Shown here: positions 41,740 to 52,184 of the stretch, one piece after another | Numbering within the stretch: position 1 is the stretch's first letter | How the letters are laid out: each line of letters opens with the position of its first letter | Origin: Ignavibacteriota bacterium | GTDB taxonomy: Bacteria; Bacteroidota; Ignavibacteria; UBA10030; SZUA-254 | DNA: 64,000 nt | Direction of reading: 5' to 3' | NCBI GenBank assembly: GCA_016212665.1 | Contig: JACREZ010000045.1 | Location: forward strand, 62,001-126,000 | The notes under the pieces: generated by a model | Database searches by the model: none | Told to the model about the DNA's origin: nothing | Seen by the model: only the letters and a program-made list of their open reading frames with translations | Position numbers and translations under genes: made by a program

Positions 41740-43248
41740 TTATAACAGGTATGTAATACGTAATTGATGAAACCGCCCACCATCACTTTGCGTCGAAGCG
41801 GAGGACGATGTTCCACCGGAACCCGTTGAGCCGCTTTCATCTCTTGTATCATTGCCGTTCCGAATAATTCTTAGCGGAATAAATTGATTCACGGAGTATT
41901 GTATCTCCATGTCAAACAATTTCCCTTTCACTCCAGCCGAAAGAATTGAAACATCGAGTTGTTGGATTGCAAGTTCCCGTTCCTGCAACGCGCGAACGCC
42001 ATACGACAGAAAGCGTGACTCCCATGAACGAATTTTCAACGCAGGAAACATAATTAATCCTGATACTCCGACACCTGCTTGTATGTTATCAAAGAAAGGG
42101 AACAAACTACTGACATGAAATTTCCAAAACTTTAATGAACCTATTCCTTCAAAATTCTCCCGAAGTCCTAAGGGCATATCGAACACACTGAGGAAGGGCC
42201 AACTATCAAGCGAACCGTTCAATGTACCGGAAAGCATTCGCCAATGAATATCTGCTTCGAACATTCCTTGTTCCGAAAATTGATAGCGCGCTCCAAGTCG
42301 GAATGCGCTGCTTGGAAAATTGAATGTTGAAAAATTGCCGTACTGTTTATTTCGCGAAAGGAACCTCCCGCTTCCTTCAATTTCATCTTGCTCATAGGAA
42401 GTCATTCCAAGCCATTTTTCTGAAAGAGGAATGAATGTGAACAGTGACCAATTCGTTACGCGACCCTGAGGAATAAATTTCGTTTCCCATTCCCTGCTTG
42501 CATCAGGAACAGAAACAATGTTGGCATGTTTTCCTGACAAAATAAATGTTCCAAGAGGATAATCAAACGTAAGCGATGCCTCGTTTTTTTGCATTTGATA
42601 ATCTAACGGTAACACACCATTAATATCGGTAACATTCAGCCAGAGTGATTGAGAGGAGGAAACACTCCCCGCATTTAGATGGAACCGTATTTCGGGAGAC
42701 ACTTGCACTGAAATTGTGCTTTCATAATTCCGTAGGAGTTGTGGATTAGCAAAGGATTGTCCGACCATCGCACTAAATTGAAACGTATTACTTAATCGCA
42801 TCGCATAGCTGAAGGAAACGCGGTTGTTCGTTCCATCATAATTTCCGCCTTCGGTGGGAGATTGATACATCTTTGCAACAGAACGTTGTGAAATCACTTG
42901 TACTCCGATAATTGGTTGAAAAGAATTTTTCGCAAGCGGAATTTGCAACTCTCCGCTTTTTGAATAATTTTCAATCAGTGTTTCCGTTCCGTCGGAATGA
43001 GTTTCGCGATAAACGTTATTGAACCGGTATTCGAATTGTACCGTCGGTGAAGCCAACACCTGAGGAAAAAACGACTTTTCTTGAGAGGGTAAAACAAAAG
43101 GATAATCACCCAACATTCTGTATCTACTATCCCCCGTAACAAACAACTCAAGAATATCCTGGCTGAATGTTGAATGAGAAAAAAACAATATGATAGTGGC
43201 GATGAGCCTCCAATAGAGGCTCATCCGGAGTTTGCCACTAATATTCAT
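41740..43248 (-). CDS. Outer-membrane-like beta-rich orphan
   Basis: The protein has 502 residues from ATG 43248. The signal peptide MSLYWRLIATIILFFSHSTF (from residue 9 on) ends SQ. The mature protein is rich in alternating hydrophobic strands with Tyr, Phe and Trp and ends ...QLRITYLL, suggesting a barrel. A Ser/Gly-rich tail loop (SGSTGSGGTSSSASTQ) lies just before the last strand. I do not recognise a named family. It follows a lipoprotein gene after 4 bp, so the two probably work together at the outer membrane. A perfect inverted repeat lies within its leader codons (43201-43225). Confidence 0.75.
   Translation of the reverse strand: MNISGKLRMSLYWRLIATIILFFSHSTFSQDILELFVTGDSRYRMLGDYPFVLPSQEKSFFPQVLASPTVQFEYRFNNVYRETHSDGTETLIENYSKSGELQIPLAKNSFQPIIGVQVISQRSVAKMYQSPTEGGNYDGTNNRVSFSYAMRLSNTFQFSAMVGQSFANPQLLRNYESTISVQVSPEIRFHLNAGSVSSSQSLWLNVTDINGVLPLDYQMQKNEASLTFDYPLGTFILSGKHANIVSVPDASREWETKFIPQGRVTNWSLFTFIPLSEKWLGMTSYEQDEIEGSGRFLSRNKQYGNFSTFNFPSSAFRLGARYQFSEQGMFEADIHWRMLSGTLNGSLDSWPFLSVFDMPLGLRENFEGIGSLKFWKFHVSSLFPFFDNIQAGVGVSGLIMFPALKIRSWESRFLSYGVRALQERELAIQQLDVSILSAGVKGKLFDMEIQYSVNQFIPLRIIRNGNDTRDESGSTGSGGTSSSASTQSDGGRFHQLRITYLL
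43201..43225. repeat. Perfect inverted repeat GATGAGCCTC-caata-GAGGCTCATC in a leader region
   Basis: The 10-bp arms with a 5-nt loop cover the second possible start codon (ATG 43224) of the orphan gene, so the mRNA can fold over it. Confidence 0.8.
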
Positions 43249-43252
43249 TTGT

Positions 43253-44584
43253 TCAATTTCCGACAACTACGCTCTGTTGCCAGTCTGAAGATGTAACGCC
43301 GAAAGTTTGTTTCAACGAAGCGTCTGTCATGCCTGGCAAAAAGCCATTAAACGTAGCATCAGGGAAAATCCAGTTGCTGAATGAATTTGCCTGCCATGTA
43401 AGAACTGCATAGTATTTCCCAGAACTTGCTTGTGTACTTACCGTGTACGTTGGTAATTTCATTTTCAAATTACTGATAGCATTATCAAAGAAGTTCATAA
43501 AGTTCACAGTAAGATATTCTTTAGAATTGTTATCATCAAAATCTCCGTAGAGAGAAATAGGACCGCTTAAATATTTTTCGAGTGTATCCAATCCCGCATA
43601 GAGTTGCATTAAATTTGCCTCATCTTCAGGTCGGTATCTGATAGGATCTATTCCCGGATGCGAAGTCTCATTTTTCAAATAGAGTATTCCGCTCTGAATA
43701 CTATTCGTACAACCAATAAAATTGGAACGAGTATCTTTCATTCTTTGTGCACCATTCGTCCGTAATGATAAAAACGAGGAACTCTGTTGCCACGCCTGAC
43801 TTACTGTCGTCTGACTTGTTGCGTCATAATCAACATTATATGCTACTGCAAAAGATGCCTCAGAGTTTATCATCTGCACGATAGAAAGCAGTAAATAAAT
43901 TTCTGTTAAATCAATTCGAATTGAATCGGAAATGTTACCACCAAGTTGTGCCGGAGTAATGTAGAATGCAAAATTAGGATTTTGCGTTACACGTTGTAGA
44001 TGAATAATGGCATCAGACAAAACAGGAAGTAATTTTGTTTCAATCAGGTTTTGATAATAACTTGGTGGGTGAGGAGTATCCGTTCCAAAAAGTTTTTTAT
44101 TCGGTAACAGAAAGTTTTCAGGTTTTACTAAATCCATCATCGCCTTCTGAACCTGAAGTTTCAACCGGTTGCCCTGTTGAAAATAATCTGATTCTGATGA
44201 AAAGAGATTGGATAAATTATTTTTAGTAAATGGCGTAATGGGAGCGTTAGATGAATTTAACAGTGAATAAAAATTCGGGTCAGCAAATACTGTAACGACG
44301 CCTGTTAGAGCGACTCCGAAATGCGCGTGAGTATTATTCGGGTCGTGCGTTAATGCTTCACGATAGAGTGCATTAGCGGCGGACATATTTAATGCCGCCG
44401 TATCCCGTCCGCCTGAATTAATAAGTAATGCCAAGCGTGGAACCATGATTTGATTTCCCTGATTCACTCGTTCTTGAGCTTTCGCCGGATCAGGTTCGGC
44501 GGAAGTAGAGTCATCGGATTTATCGCATCCGATAATAAATAAAAGAACAAAAGAAATGATTAAACCAGAAATGAATTGTTTCAT
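43253..44584 (-). CDS. Lipoprotein of unknown function, TPR-like N-terminal part
   Basis: The 443 residues start MKQFISGLIISFVLLFIIGC, a lipoprotein leader with Cys at 20. The segment LNMSAANALYREALTHDPNN and HAHFGVALTGVVTVFADP reads as a TPR-like helix pair. The rest is helical with no catalytic motif that I can name. It precedes an outer-membrane-like orphan by 4 bp (stop 43253, start 43248). Probably an envelope protein pair specific to this lineage. Confidence 0.75.
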   Translation of the reverse strand: MKQFISGLIISFVLLFIIGCDKSDDSTSAEPDPAKAQERVNQGNQIMVPRLALLINSGGRDTAALNMSAANALYREALTHDPNNTHAHFGVALTGVVTVFADPNFYSLLNSSNAPITPFTKNNLSNLFSSESDYFQQGNRLKLQVQKAMMDLVKPENFLLPNKKLFGTDTPHPPSYYQNLIETKLLPVLSDAIIHLQRVTQNPNFAFYITPAQLGGNISDSIRIDLTEIYLLLSIVQMINSEASFAVAYNVDYDATSQTTVSQAWQQSSSFLSLRTNGAQRMKDTRSNFIGCTNSIQSGILYLKNETSHPGIDPIRYRPEDEANLMQLYAGLDTLEKYLSGPISLYGDFDDNNSKEYLTVNFMNFFDNAISNLKMKLPTYTVSTQASSGKYYAVLTWQANSFSNWIFPDATFNGFLPGMTDASLKQTFGVTSSDWQQSVVVGN

Positions 44585-44704
44585 ATTTATACCATTATTA
44601 TTATTTAATCAATATTTCGATACCATAGTAACGAAATATTTTTTGATTTGCCAATCATATCATCACAATAATTGATTCCATCGCGGACAGAGTCCATCCA
44701 ATCA

Positions 44705-46264
44705 TCAAAGCGGAATATTCCCGTGCTTCTTCTTCGGATTACTATCAACCTTCGAATCCAAAATCTGAAAAGCGCGAATCAATTTCGGGCGGGTTTCGCT
44801 CGGCTCAATAACATCATCCACATAACCGCGAGCGGCGGCAATGTACGGACTTGCAAATTTCTGCCTGTATTCCTCCACTTTTTCGTTGAGCGCTTTTTCT
44901 TTGTCATCCGCTTTTTCAATCTCTTTTTTGAAAATGATTTCGACCGCGCCTTTCGGTCCCATCACTGCTATTTCAGCCGAAGGCCATGCGAAATTGAAAT
45001 CACCACGAATGTGTTTCGAATTCATCACGTCATACGCGCCACCGTATGCCTTGCGAGTAATGACTGTTACTTTCGGAACAGTTGCCTCGCTGAACGCATA
45101 AAGAAGTTTCGCTCCATGTTTGATGATACCACGCCATTCCTGGTCGGTTCCGGGAAGAAATCCGGGAACATCTTCAAACACAAGCAATGGAATATTGAAC
45201 GCATCACAAAAGCGAACGAACCGCGCACCTTTGATTGAGGAATCAATATCAAGCACACCTGCAAGCACCGATGGTTGGTTGGCAATAATCCCGACCGAAC
45301 GTCCTCCAAGCCGCGCAAATCCAACAAGAATATTTGCAGCGTAGAGTTCATGCACTTCAAAGAAATCTCCATCATCAACAATGAGTTTGATGACATCCTT
45401 CATGTCGTACGGCTTGTTTGGATTTTCAGGGACGAGCGTGTTCAATCGTTCATCTCTCCTGTTTGCATCATCGTTTGATTGAACAAACGGGGCTTCATCC
45501 ATATTGTTTGATGGAATAAAACTGAAAAGTTTCCGAACTCCCTGAAGACATTCTATTTCATTTTCACATGCAAAGTGTGCAACACCGGATTTTGTTGCAT
45601 GAGTAAGTGCGCCGCCCAAATCTTCAAACGAAACGTCTTCATGTGTCACGGTCTTAACAACATTCGGTCCCGTAACGAACATGTAACTTGTATTTTTCAC
45701 CATGAAAATGAAATCGGTGATTGCAGGAGAATATACCGCTCCGCCCGCGCACGGTCCCATCACAGCAGAGATTTGAGGAATGACTCCGGAGACAAGCGTG
45801 TTGCGTAAGAAAATATCTGCATATCCTCCGAGACTGACAACTCCTTCCTGAATTCTCGCTCCGCCGGAATCGTTCAAACCAATCACCGGCGCACCTACTT
45901 TCAGCGCCATGTCCATGATTTTGCAAATCTTCTCAGCGTGCGCCTCGGAGAGCGAACCGCCAAACACAGTAAAATCCTGACTGAACACAAAAACAAGCCG
46001 TCCGTCAATCGTTCCCGTTCCGGTAACAACTCCATCGCCTAAATATTGTTCCTTCTCCAACCCAAAATCTCTGCAACGATGCTCGACAAGTGCATCAATC
46101 TCTTCGAAACTTCCATCGTCGAGAAGAATGTCAAGCCGTTCACGTGCTGTAAGTTTTCCTTTTTTGTGTTGCGCTTCAATGCGCGCTTCGCCGCCGCCAA
46201 GTTGCGCTTGTTGTTTCAGTTCTTGGAGTTGTCGGAGTTTTGGGGAAATGAAGGATTCAGCCAT
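44705..46264 (-). CDS. Acyl-CoA carboxylase beta (carboxyltransferase) subunit, PccB/MmdA-like
   Basis: The 519 residues have two crotonase-fold halves: [52 protein letters not shown], then [35 protein letters not shown] and [20 protein letters not shown]. This matches propionyl-CoA carboxylase beta subunits and methylmalonyl-CoA decarboxylase alpha. No biotin carboxylase or biotin carrier gene is adjacent, so partner and substrate are open. It ends in a short basic tail. Confidence 0.93.
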   Translation of the reverse strand: MAESFISPKLRQLQELKQQAQLGGGEARIEAQHKKGKLTARERLDILLDDGSFEEIDALVEHRCRDFGLEKEQYLGDGVVTGTGTIDGRLVFVFSQDFTVFGGSLSEAHAEKICKIMDMALKVGAPVIGLNDSGGARIQEGVVSLGGYADIFLRNTLVSGVIPQISAVMGPCAGGAVYSPAITDFIFMVKNTSYMFVTGPNVVKTVTHEDVSFEDLGGALTHATKSGVAHFACENEIECLQGVRKLFSFIPSNNMDEAPFVQSNDDANRRDERLNTLVPENPNKPYDMKDVIKLIVDDGDFFEVHELYAANILVGFARLGGRSVGIIANQPSVLAGVLDIDSSIKGARFVRFCDAFNIPLLVFEDVPGFLPGTDQEWRGIIKHGAKLLYAFSEATVPKVTVITRKAYGGAYDVMNSKHIRGDFNFAWPSAEIAVMGPKGAVEIIFKKEIEKADDKEKALNEKVEEYRQKFASPYIAAARGYVDDVIEPSETRPKLIRAFQILDSKVDSNPKKKHGNIPL

Positions 46265-46273
46265 GGAAAAGAA

Positions 46274-46666
46274 TTATTGAACAAGTTTTACATGCGGATA
46301 GTTGAAAATCTTTTTATCAGAAGTTAAGATTGGAATATCCAATAAGCGCGAAGTAGCAACTATAATTTGGTCTGCAGGGTCTCGATGAAAATTCCCTGGA
46401 AGTCGAGTTGATTCGATTGCAATTTGCGGATTCAAATCAATAAGTGTAATTCCCGGATACCGTAAGGCTATATCAATCCATTCCTCAATCGGTTTTTTGA
46501 ACATTATTTTTTTACGTTCTATGAGTTTCGCAACCTCCCAGATTGAAAAAACACTTACGCCCAATCCACCTTTTTCGTTTTTAAAAATTATCTCGATTTG
46601 GCGATTTGAGAGCCGTGAATCTTTTTGTACCCACCAAACCCAAATGTGAGTATCAAGGAGTATCAC
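46274..46666 (-). CDS. PIN-domain toxin (VapC-like)
   Basis: The protein has 130 residues from GTG 46666, which overlaps the antitoxin stop as GTGA; the in-frame TTG at 46681 is less likely. PIN acidic residues: D5 (LLDTHIW), E44 (SIWEVAKL), D96/D99 (HRDPADQIIVATS) and D117 (LTSDKKI). The DPADQIIVAT pattern marks the PIN subfamily common in Bacteroidota. Such toxins cleave RNA. Confidence 0.92.
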   Translation of the reverse strand: MILLDTHIWVWWVQKDSRLSNRQIEIIFKNEKGGLGVSVFSIWEVAKLIERKKIMFKKPIEEWIDIALRYPGITLIDLNPQIAIESTRLPGNFHRDPADQIIVATSRLLDIPILTSDKKIFNYPHVKLVQ

Positions 46667-46878
46667 TGTAGTGCTTCCCAATCTTCTGCTGCAACTGGCT
46701 CAAATGGATCATTGTATTCGTAAGGAGTACCCTGTAAAGGGTATTTACTTTTCGACTCTGCAGTAATTTGCTTCGGAAGCACAATCACTTCTACTACTTC
46801 TCCTTTCGGAAAAGGCAACGCTTTTAATTCCAACGTTCCGTCTTGAGAAATTGCTGCTGTCGTATGATATGCATTCAT
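46663..46878 (-). CDS. Antitoxin partner of the PIN toxin
   Basis: The 71 residues start MNAYHTTAAISQDGTLELKA and continue LPFPKGEVVEVIVLPKQ, an AbrB-like or DUF-type swapped hairpin used for DNA binding, with a C-terminal tail (DPFEPVAAEDWEALQ) for toxin binding. It overlaps the toxin gene by 4 bp and precedes it, the usual order. The family name is not certain. Confidence 0.82.
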   Translation of the reverse strand: MNAYHTTAAISQDGTLELKALPFPKGEVVEVIVLPKQITAESKSKYPLQGTPYEYNDPFEPVAAEDWEALQ

Positions 46879-46934
46879 AGATTGTTCCTGATAATCTGTT
46901 CTAATCTAACTGAATGAATGGAAATACTCAAATC

Positions 46935-48575
46935 CTATTCCCCAATCAATCGTTCCCACATCTCCTTCCAGTTCCGTTTTTTCTTTTTATCGTCTGGCGA
47001 TGGAGGAAGATTTTCCGGTCCGGCTTGATATGTTTCTTGTCTGAAGTTCGACCGTTTTCTTGGTGGCTGGTTGAAGTCTCTCCTGGGCGTATTTCTGTCT
47101 CTTGGAGAATATCCTTCACGTTTGTATCGTCCATCGTTGCTTTTGCCCGATGAACTGCTTGATTGTTGTTTGTAATACCTATTGGAGGAGGATGGTTCTT
47201 CTCTTTTTCCAAACCAGATTTTACTTTCCTTCGGTCTAGTTTCTGTTCGCGGTTCTCTTCTGAAATCTTTCTGCGAAGGTTTCCTGCCATCACGTTGAGA
47301 CGCGTTTCGTTCCTTGCTTCCGGATTCCCTCCGTTTATATTCTTTGTCAGGTTTTTGATGCGGGCGTTTGGGCTCTCTTCTTTTATCCTGTCGGGGTTCC
47401 GGTCGTTGTCTCTTTTGAGCAGACGGTTGTTGCGTTTTTGGTTGAGCAACTTCCTGAACTTGTTGAGGAATTTCCAAACCATCTATTCGTTTCAGCGTAA
47501 TACTACCACTGTAAGTGAATAAAATCTGTTTGAAAAATTTCTTCTCTTCATCTGTCGCAACAAATGAAACCGCTTCACCTTTCTTCCCTGCCCGCGCCGT
47601 TCTTCCTACACGATGCGTGTACGATTCAACATCGCGTGGTATTTCAAAATTATAGACATGGGTAATGTCTTCGATGTGAAGCCCGCGCGCGGCAACATCG
47701 GTCGCAATAAGAATATTGATTTTTTTGTTCCGGAAATCGGCAGTGACTTTCTCTCTCTGAGGCTGAGACATATCGCCATGTAAACATTTTGCATTCACAC
47801 CTTGCGATGAAAGTTTCTTGGCAAGTTTTGCCGTGATGTGTTTCCTGTTGCAAAACACTAACGCCAAATCTCGTTCCTGTTTGAGCAACTGAACCAACAG
47901 GGGAATTTTTTGTTCCTGCGTTATCTGATAATACGTTTGCTGAAGAAACTCCGGCTTCACTTTCGATTCAAGTGTTACATACACCGGGTTATCCAAATAC
48001 TTCTGGCTAAGTTGTGCAATCTCTTTTGAAACGGTTGCACTGAACAAAAGCGTCTGCTTTTTCTCCGGAATATGTTTCAGAATCCGTTCGATATCTTTGA
48101 TGAAACCCATATCCAACATCCGGTCTGCTTCATCAAGCACAAGATATTTAATGACTTCAAGGTTCACCGCATTTCTTCCGAGTAAATCAATCAATCGCCC
48201 CGGCGTAGCCACGATAATGTTGACCTTCTTCATCTTTTTTGTTTGATTGCTTATCGAAACGCCTCCGTACACTGTGGCTACACTCAGGTGTTTGCCGTCC
48301 GAGTATTTGATAAACTCTCCCGCGACCTGTACACACAATTCTCTTGTCGGTACAAGAATGAGTGCAGTTAAACCATCACTCTTTTTTGTATCCTCGATGA
48401 TGGGTATTGCAAAACTCAACGTTTTCCCCGAGCCCGTCTCCGATTGCGCAAGCACATCCCTGCCTTGTACGATTGCGGGAATAATTTCTTTCTGGATGGT
48501 TGTCGGTTCGACAATTCCATGTTTTTCCAACAACGATAACATCGGCTTGCTGATTTCTACTGAATCTATTTTCAT
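46935..48575 (-). CDS. DEAD-box ATP-dependent RNA helicase (RhlE-like) with basic tail
   Basis: The protein has 546 residues. Motif I is [10 protein letters not shown] (43-52), motif [15 protein letters not shown], motif III LLFSAT, and [15 protein letters not shown]. The tail from about 375 on is disordered and rich in Arg, Lys, Gln, Ser and Pro ([20 protein letters not shown]), probably an RNA-binding extension. ATG 48575 overlaps the SulP stop by 4 bp, an unusual pairing of a transporter and a helicase. Confidence 0.95.
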   Translation of the reverse strand: MKIDSVEISKPMLSLLEKHGIVEPTTIQKEIIPAIVQGRDVLAQSETGSGKTLSFAIPIIEDTKKSDGLTALILVPTRELCVQVAGEFIKYSDGKHLSVATVYGGVSISNQTKKMKKVNIIVATPGRLIDLLGRNAVNLEVIKYLVLDEADRMLDMGFIKDIERILKHIPEKKQTLLFSATVSKEIAQLSQKYLDNPVYVTLESKVKPEFLQQTYYQITQEQKIPLLVQLLKQERDLALVFCNRKHITAKLAKKLSSQGVNAKCLHGDMSQPQREKVTADFRNKKINILIATDVAARGLHIEDITHVYNFEIPRDVESYTHRVGRTARAGKKGEAVSFVATDEEKKFFKQILFTYSGSITLKRIDGLEIPQQVQEVAQPKTQQPSAQKRQRPEPRQDKRREPKRPHQKPDKEYKRRESGSKERNASQRDGRKPSQKDFRREPRTETRPKESKIWFGKREEPSSSNRYYKQQSSSSSGKSNDGRYKREGYSPRDRNTPRRDFNQPPRKRSNFRQETYQAGPENLPPSPDDKKKKRNWKEMWERLIGE

Positions 48576-50281
48576 TTATTTTTTTCTCTTTCTACTGTCG
48601 GCACAAACGGCGCCGTGCGTCCTTCCTTTGGTAAACCTATTATTTCCCTTGCATGATTTAAGGCATCATCAATATTTCCGAAGAGACTCTTCTCTCCGAC
48701 CTCCCGTAACATTCCTGATTGTTCAAGTGCAAACAACGGTTGCGCATGAATATCGGCAATTAAAAAGACAATTCCTTGTTTTTTACATGTGTCATAAACT
48801 TTCTTCAATACATTCATTCCTGTTGAATCAATTGCAGGAACATTTCGCATTCGGATGATGCGAACTTTTGGTTTGTTTTCAAGAATCGTCATCGCTTCTT
48901 CAAACTTATATGCCGCTCCAAAAAAGAACGGTCCGTTGATTTCATATACTTCCACTCCTTCAGGAACGATACGCTTATCGAGCGCATTCGGGTCGTCCTT
49001 CTCTTCTTCGTCAATAAATTCCCGTGTGACAACTCCCACGTTTGAAACCATCGCCATTCGTCGCATGAATAAAAACGCAGACAGAACTAAACCGACCTCA
49101 ATCGCAACCGTCAAGTCAAAAATTACGGTCAATCCGAATGTTGTCAGTAAAACAATAACATCGCTTCTCGGACTTTTCAGCAACGATTTGAATGAACGCC
49201 ACTCGCTCATGTTGTATGAAACTACAACAAGCACTGCCGCGAGACTCGCAAGCGGAATCAACTTCGCCCACTGTCCGAAGAATAACATTATCAACAACAA
49301 GACAACGGCATGAACCATTCCCGCTACAGGAGTGCGCCCACCGTTTTTAATGTTCGTTGCTGTCCGGGCAATTGCGCCTGTTGCCGGAATTCCACCAAAC
49401 AATGGTGTCACGATGTTGGCAATTCCCTGTGCAATCAATTCCATGTTCGAGCGATGCTTTCCTCCAATCATACCGTCGGCGACAACGGCGCTCAGGAGCG
49501 ATTCAATCCCGGCAAGTAACGCAATAGTTGTTGCGGGTTGAATTAAGTTCTTCAATGTCGAAAATGATACTGAAGGAATTTCCGGCGCGGGCAACATCGA
49601 AGGAATCTCTCCAAACCTACTTTCAATCGTTTCAACAGGAAGTTGAAACAAATGAACTGCAACGGTTGAAAGCACAAGCGCAACTAACGAACCCGGAATT
49701 TTGTGAACAACCTTCTGCCAATACATGATGATGAGAACTGAACCGAGCGCAATTACCAATGAATAATAATTGACGTTGGAAAAATTCTGAGCAAACGCAA
49801 TCCACTTTTCGATGAAGTCTGCCGGAACCGGACCCATTTGCAAACCGAAAAAATCTTTCACTTGCGATGAAAAGATGATTAACGCAATTCCACTCGTGAA
49901 CCCGACGACAACAGGATGAGGAATAAACTTAATCGCTGAACCAAATTTTGCAATTCCCATAATGACGAGAATAATTCCCGCCATCATTGAAGCTATGATG
50001 AGTCCGTTCACTCCGTACGATTGGACAATTCCATACACGATAACAACAAACGCGCCCGTTGGTCCGCCAATCTGTACACGACTTCCACCTAAGGCGGAAA
50101 TCAAAAATCCCGCGATAATTGCAGTGAACAATCCCTTCTCAGGAGATACTCCCGATGCAATGGCGAATGCAATCGCCAACGGCAAGGCAACAATTCCGAC
50201 AATTACTCCGGCAGTAAGGTCGGCTGTAAATTGTTGGGCTGTGTAATGTTTAAGAGTAGTTAAGAGTTTTGGTTTGAACAT
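48572..50281 (-). CDS. SulP-family anion transporter with STAS domain
   Basis: The 569 residues start with [20 protein letters not shown] and have about 12 helices with family signatures [20 protein letters not shown] and [22 protein letters not shown]-terminal STAS domain (about 440-555, [19 protein letters not shown]) follows. It moves sulfate, bicarbonate or dicarboxylates; the substrate is not readable. It overlaps the helicase gene by 4 bp. Confidence 0.95.
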   Translation of the reverse strand: MFKPKLLTTLKHYTAQQFTADLTAGVIVGIVALPLAIAFAIASGVSPEKGLFTAIIAGFLISALGGSRVQIGGPTGAFVVIVYGIVQSYGVNGLIIASMMAGIILVIMGIAKFGSAIKFIPHPVVVGFTSGIALIIFSSQVKDFFGLQMGPVPADFIEKWIAFAQNFSNVNYYSLVIALGSVLIIMYWQKVVHKIPGSLVALVLSTVAVHLFQLPVETIESRFGEIPSMLPAPEIPSVSFSTLKNLIQPATTIALLAGIESLLSAVVADGMIGGKHRSNMELIAQGIANIVTPLFGGIPATGAIARTATNIKNGGRTPVAGMVHAVVLLLIMLFFGQWAKLIPLASLAAVLVVVSYNMSEWRSFKSLLKSPRSDVIVLLTTFGLTVIFDLTVAIEVGLVLSAFLFMRRMAMVSNVGVVTREFIDEEEKDDPNALDKRIVPEGVEVYEINGPFFFGAAYKFEEAMTILENKPKVRIIRMRNVPAIDSTGMNVLKKVYDTCKKQGIVFLIADIHAQPLFALEQSGMLREVGEKSLFGNIDDALNHAREIIGLPKEGRTAPFVPTVEREKNK

Positions 50282-50342
50282 TCCTTGTTAAAGATAGTAG
50301 CGCAGAGCAGTGAATAAATTCTCAACTCTGAATTCAATCCGC

Positions 50343-50918
50343 TTATTTCGATGCTGATTTCTTCTTTGAAACTTTGTAAAACGCCTTTGGTTCCTCTACC
50401 ACAAATCCAATTCGTCGTTTAGGCGGGTCGGGTGGTGCCATAAGTTTTTTCATCGCCTGAAATACAATTTGAAATTGGGAATCATATTTATTTTCTAATT
50501 CCTCTAACTTTCGTGCTAAATCTTTATGTGTACTTAAAATTTCCCGCAATCTCACAAAAGCACGCATGATTTCAATATTCACCAAGATTGCTCTTTCACT
50601 GTTCAATACAGATGAAAGCATTGCAACTCCTTGTTCTGTGAATACATATGGGAGGTATTTTCTGTGAGTACCTCGTCCTGTCTTTAAGGTCGCAAATTGC
50701 GACCTTAAAGATTCATACTCATCCCCCGTAAGTTGAAACATAAAATCATCAGGAAACCTCCTTCGATTTCTACTCACTTGTTCATTGAGACGTTTCGTCG
50801 GAACTCCATACAACTCAGCAAGATGCGAATCAAGCATGACTTTCAGCCCACGTATCCACAATATTCTTCGCTCCACTATTTCAGGAACTATTACCTCAGA
50901 TTTTGTTGATTTTTCCAT
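50343..50918 (-). CDS. ORF6N-domain DNA-binding protein
   Basis: The 191 residues have the ORF6N domain (about 15-105): RRILWIRGLKVMLDSHLAEL, YGVPTKRLNEQVSRNRRRFP, DDFMFQLTGDEYESLRSQ and YLPYVFTEQGVAMLSSVLNS, followed by a helical coiled segment (DLARKLEELENKYD). The family comes from phage and mobile elements and is found as single chromosomal genes in Bacteroidota. A perfect 14-bp inverted repeat lies inside the gene (50682-50710). It starts 18 bp after mnmA ends. Confidence 0.93.
   Translation of the reverse strand: MEKSTKSEVIVPEIVERRILWIRGLKVMLDSHLAELYGVPTKRLNEQVSRNRRRFPDDFMFQLTGDEYESLRSQFATLKTGRGTHRKYLPYVFTEQGVAMLSSVLNSERAILVNIEIMRAFVRLREILSTHKDLARKLEELENKYDSQFQIVFQAMKKLMAPPDPPKRRIGFVVEEPKAFYKVSKKKSASK
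50682..50710. repeat. Perfect palindrome CTTTAAGGTCGCAA-a-TTGCGACCTTAAAG inside the ORF6N gene
   Basis: The two 14-bp arms are separated by one base, centre 50696. It encodes SLRSQFATLK in the DNA-binding domain. Confidence 0.97.
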
Positions 50919-50935
50919 TTTGTAATCTCCAAATT

Positions 50936-52051
50936 TTATTTGATTACTTTCTCAATCACTCCGCCCCCTAACAATCTTTCTCCATCATACAACACTACAG
51001 ATTGCCCGGGAGTAATCGCTCGTTTTGGCACATCAAACACTACACGAATCTTTCCATCTGCTTCAGGATATACCGTAGCGGGAGTTGCGACATCTTTGTA
51101 ACGAACCGATGCTTTAATGTTCATCGGTTCATTCAGTGATTCAATCGAAATGAAATTTACATCATTGGCAATAAGTTCTCTACGGAGTAAATCGTCCTTT
51201 CGCCCGATAGTAATTGTGTTTGATTGTGCATCAATATCAGTGACGAATACGCGTTCGCCATACGCTCCAAGTCCGCTACGCTGACCAATCGTGTAATAAG
51301 GAAATCCCCGGTGTTTCCCTACTTCTTTTCCATCGAAGACAATCGCACCACCATCAACTTGCGAATCAATATCAGGCACACGTTCTTTGATAAAACGACG
51401 GTAATCATTATCAGCCACAAAACAGATTTCAAAACTTTCATCTTTGTTGGCAGTTTTTAAACCATACTTTACTGCAAGTTCACGGACTTCCGGCTTCGTC
51501 AATTCACCAATCGGGAAAATCGTTTTACTCAATGCTTCCTGTGTCAATCCCCATAGCGCGTATGTCTGGTCTTTGTTTGAATCAAACGGACGGGAAATAT
51601 TGTATCGCATTGTTTTTTCATCAAACCAAACACGGGCATAATGTCCTGTAGCAATACAACTTGCACCGAGCGATTCTGCTTTGGTAATCAGTTCGCCCCA
51701 CTTAATTTTTCGATTACAAATGATGCACGGATTTGGAGTTCGTCCCTGTAAATATTCATCTACAAAATTATCAATGACATCTCTACCGAATTGTTTTGTA
51801 AAATCAACAACGTAGTGTGGAATCCCCAATTTCACGGCTACGATGCGTGCATCATTGAACGCATCAAGCCCGCAACAACTTGTCTCGTTGCCGATGTTTC
51901 CTCCGACCTCATCAAAATTGTAGGTTTTCATCGTTATTCCGATGACATTGTATCCTTTTTCAAGCATCAATGCCGCCGCTACCGAGGAATCCACTCCTCC
52001 GCTCATTCCCACAACAACTGTTTTGTTCTTCTTTACTTCAATCATCACCAA
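50936..52051 (-). CDS. mnmA: tRNA-specific 2-thiouridylase MnmA
   Basis: The 371 residues include the PP-loop GMSGGVDSSVAAALML, catalytic C112 in NPCIICNRKIKWGEL, second Cys C210 in FEICFV, and DSNKDQTYALWGLTQ. It thiolates U34 of tRNA-Lys, -Glu and -Gln using sulfur relayed from cysteine desulfurase. ATG 52051 or the third codon ATG may be used. It is transcribed with ORF6N downstream. Confidence 0.97.
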   Translation of the reverse strand: MVMIEVKKNKTVVVGMSGGVDSSVAAALMLEKGYNVIGITMKTYNFDEVGGNIGNETSCCGLDAFNDARIVAVKLGIPHYVVDFTKQFGRDVIDNFVDEYLQGRTPNPCIICNRKIKWGELITKAESLGASCIATGHYARVWFDEKTMRYNISRPFDSNKDQTYALWGLTQEALSKTIFPIGELTKPEVRELAVKYGLKTANKDESFEICFVADNDYRRFIKERVPDIDSQVDGGAIVFDGKEVGKHRGFPYYTIGQRSGLGAYGERVFVTDIDAQSNTITIGRKDDLLRRELIANDVNFISIESLNEPMNIKASVRYKDVATPATVYPEADGKIRVVFDVPKRAITPGQSVVLYDGERLLGGGVIEKVIK

Positions 52052-52184
52052 ATATAAAATACAAAAAGATGAGACCCTGACAAAGAGTACCAGATTTCAG
52101 AACGATGTTAAACTACAAATTACTTGAGAGAGCATTGCGCACCACAATAAAAACAGTTAGAAAGAAGTCTGAGTTGTTTGAAAC

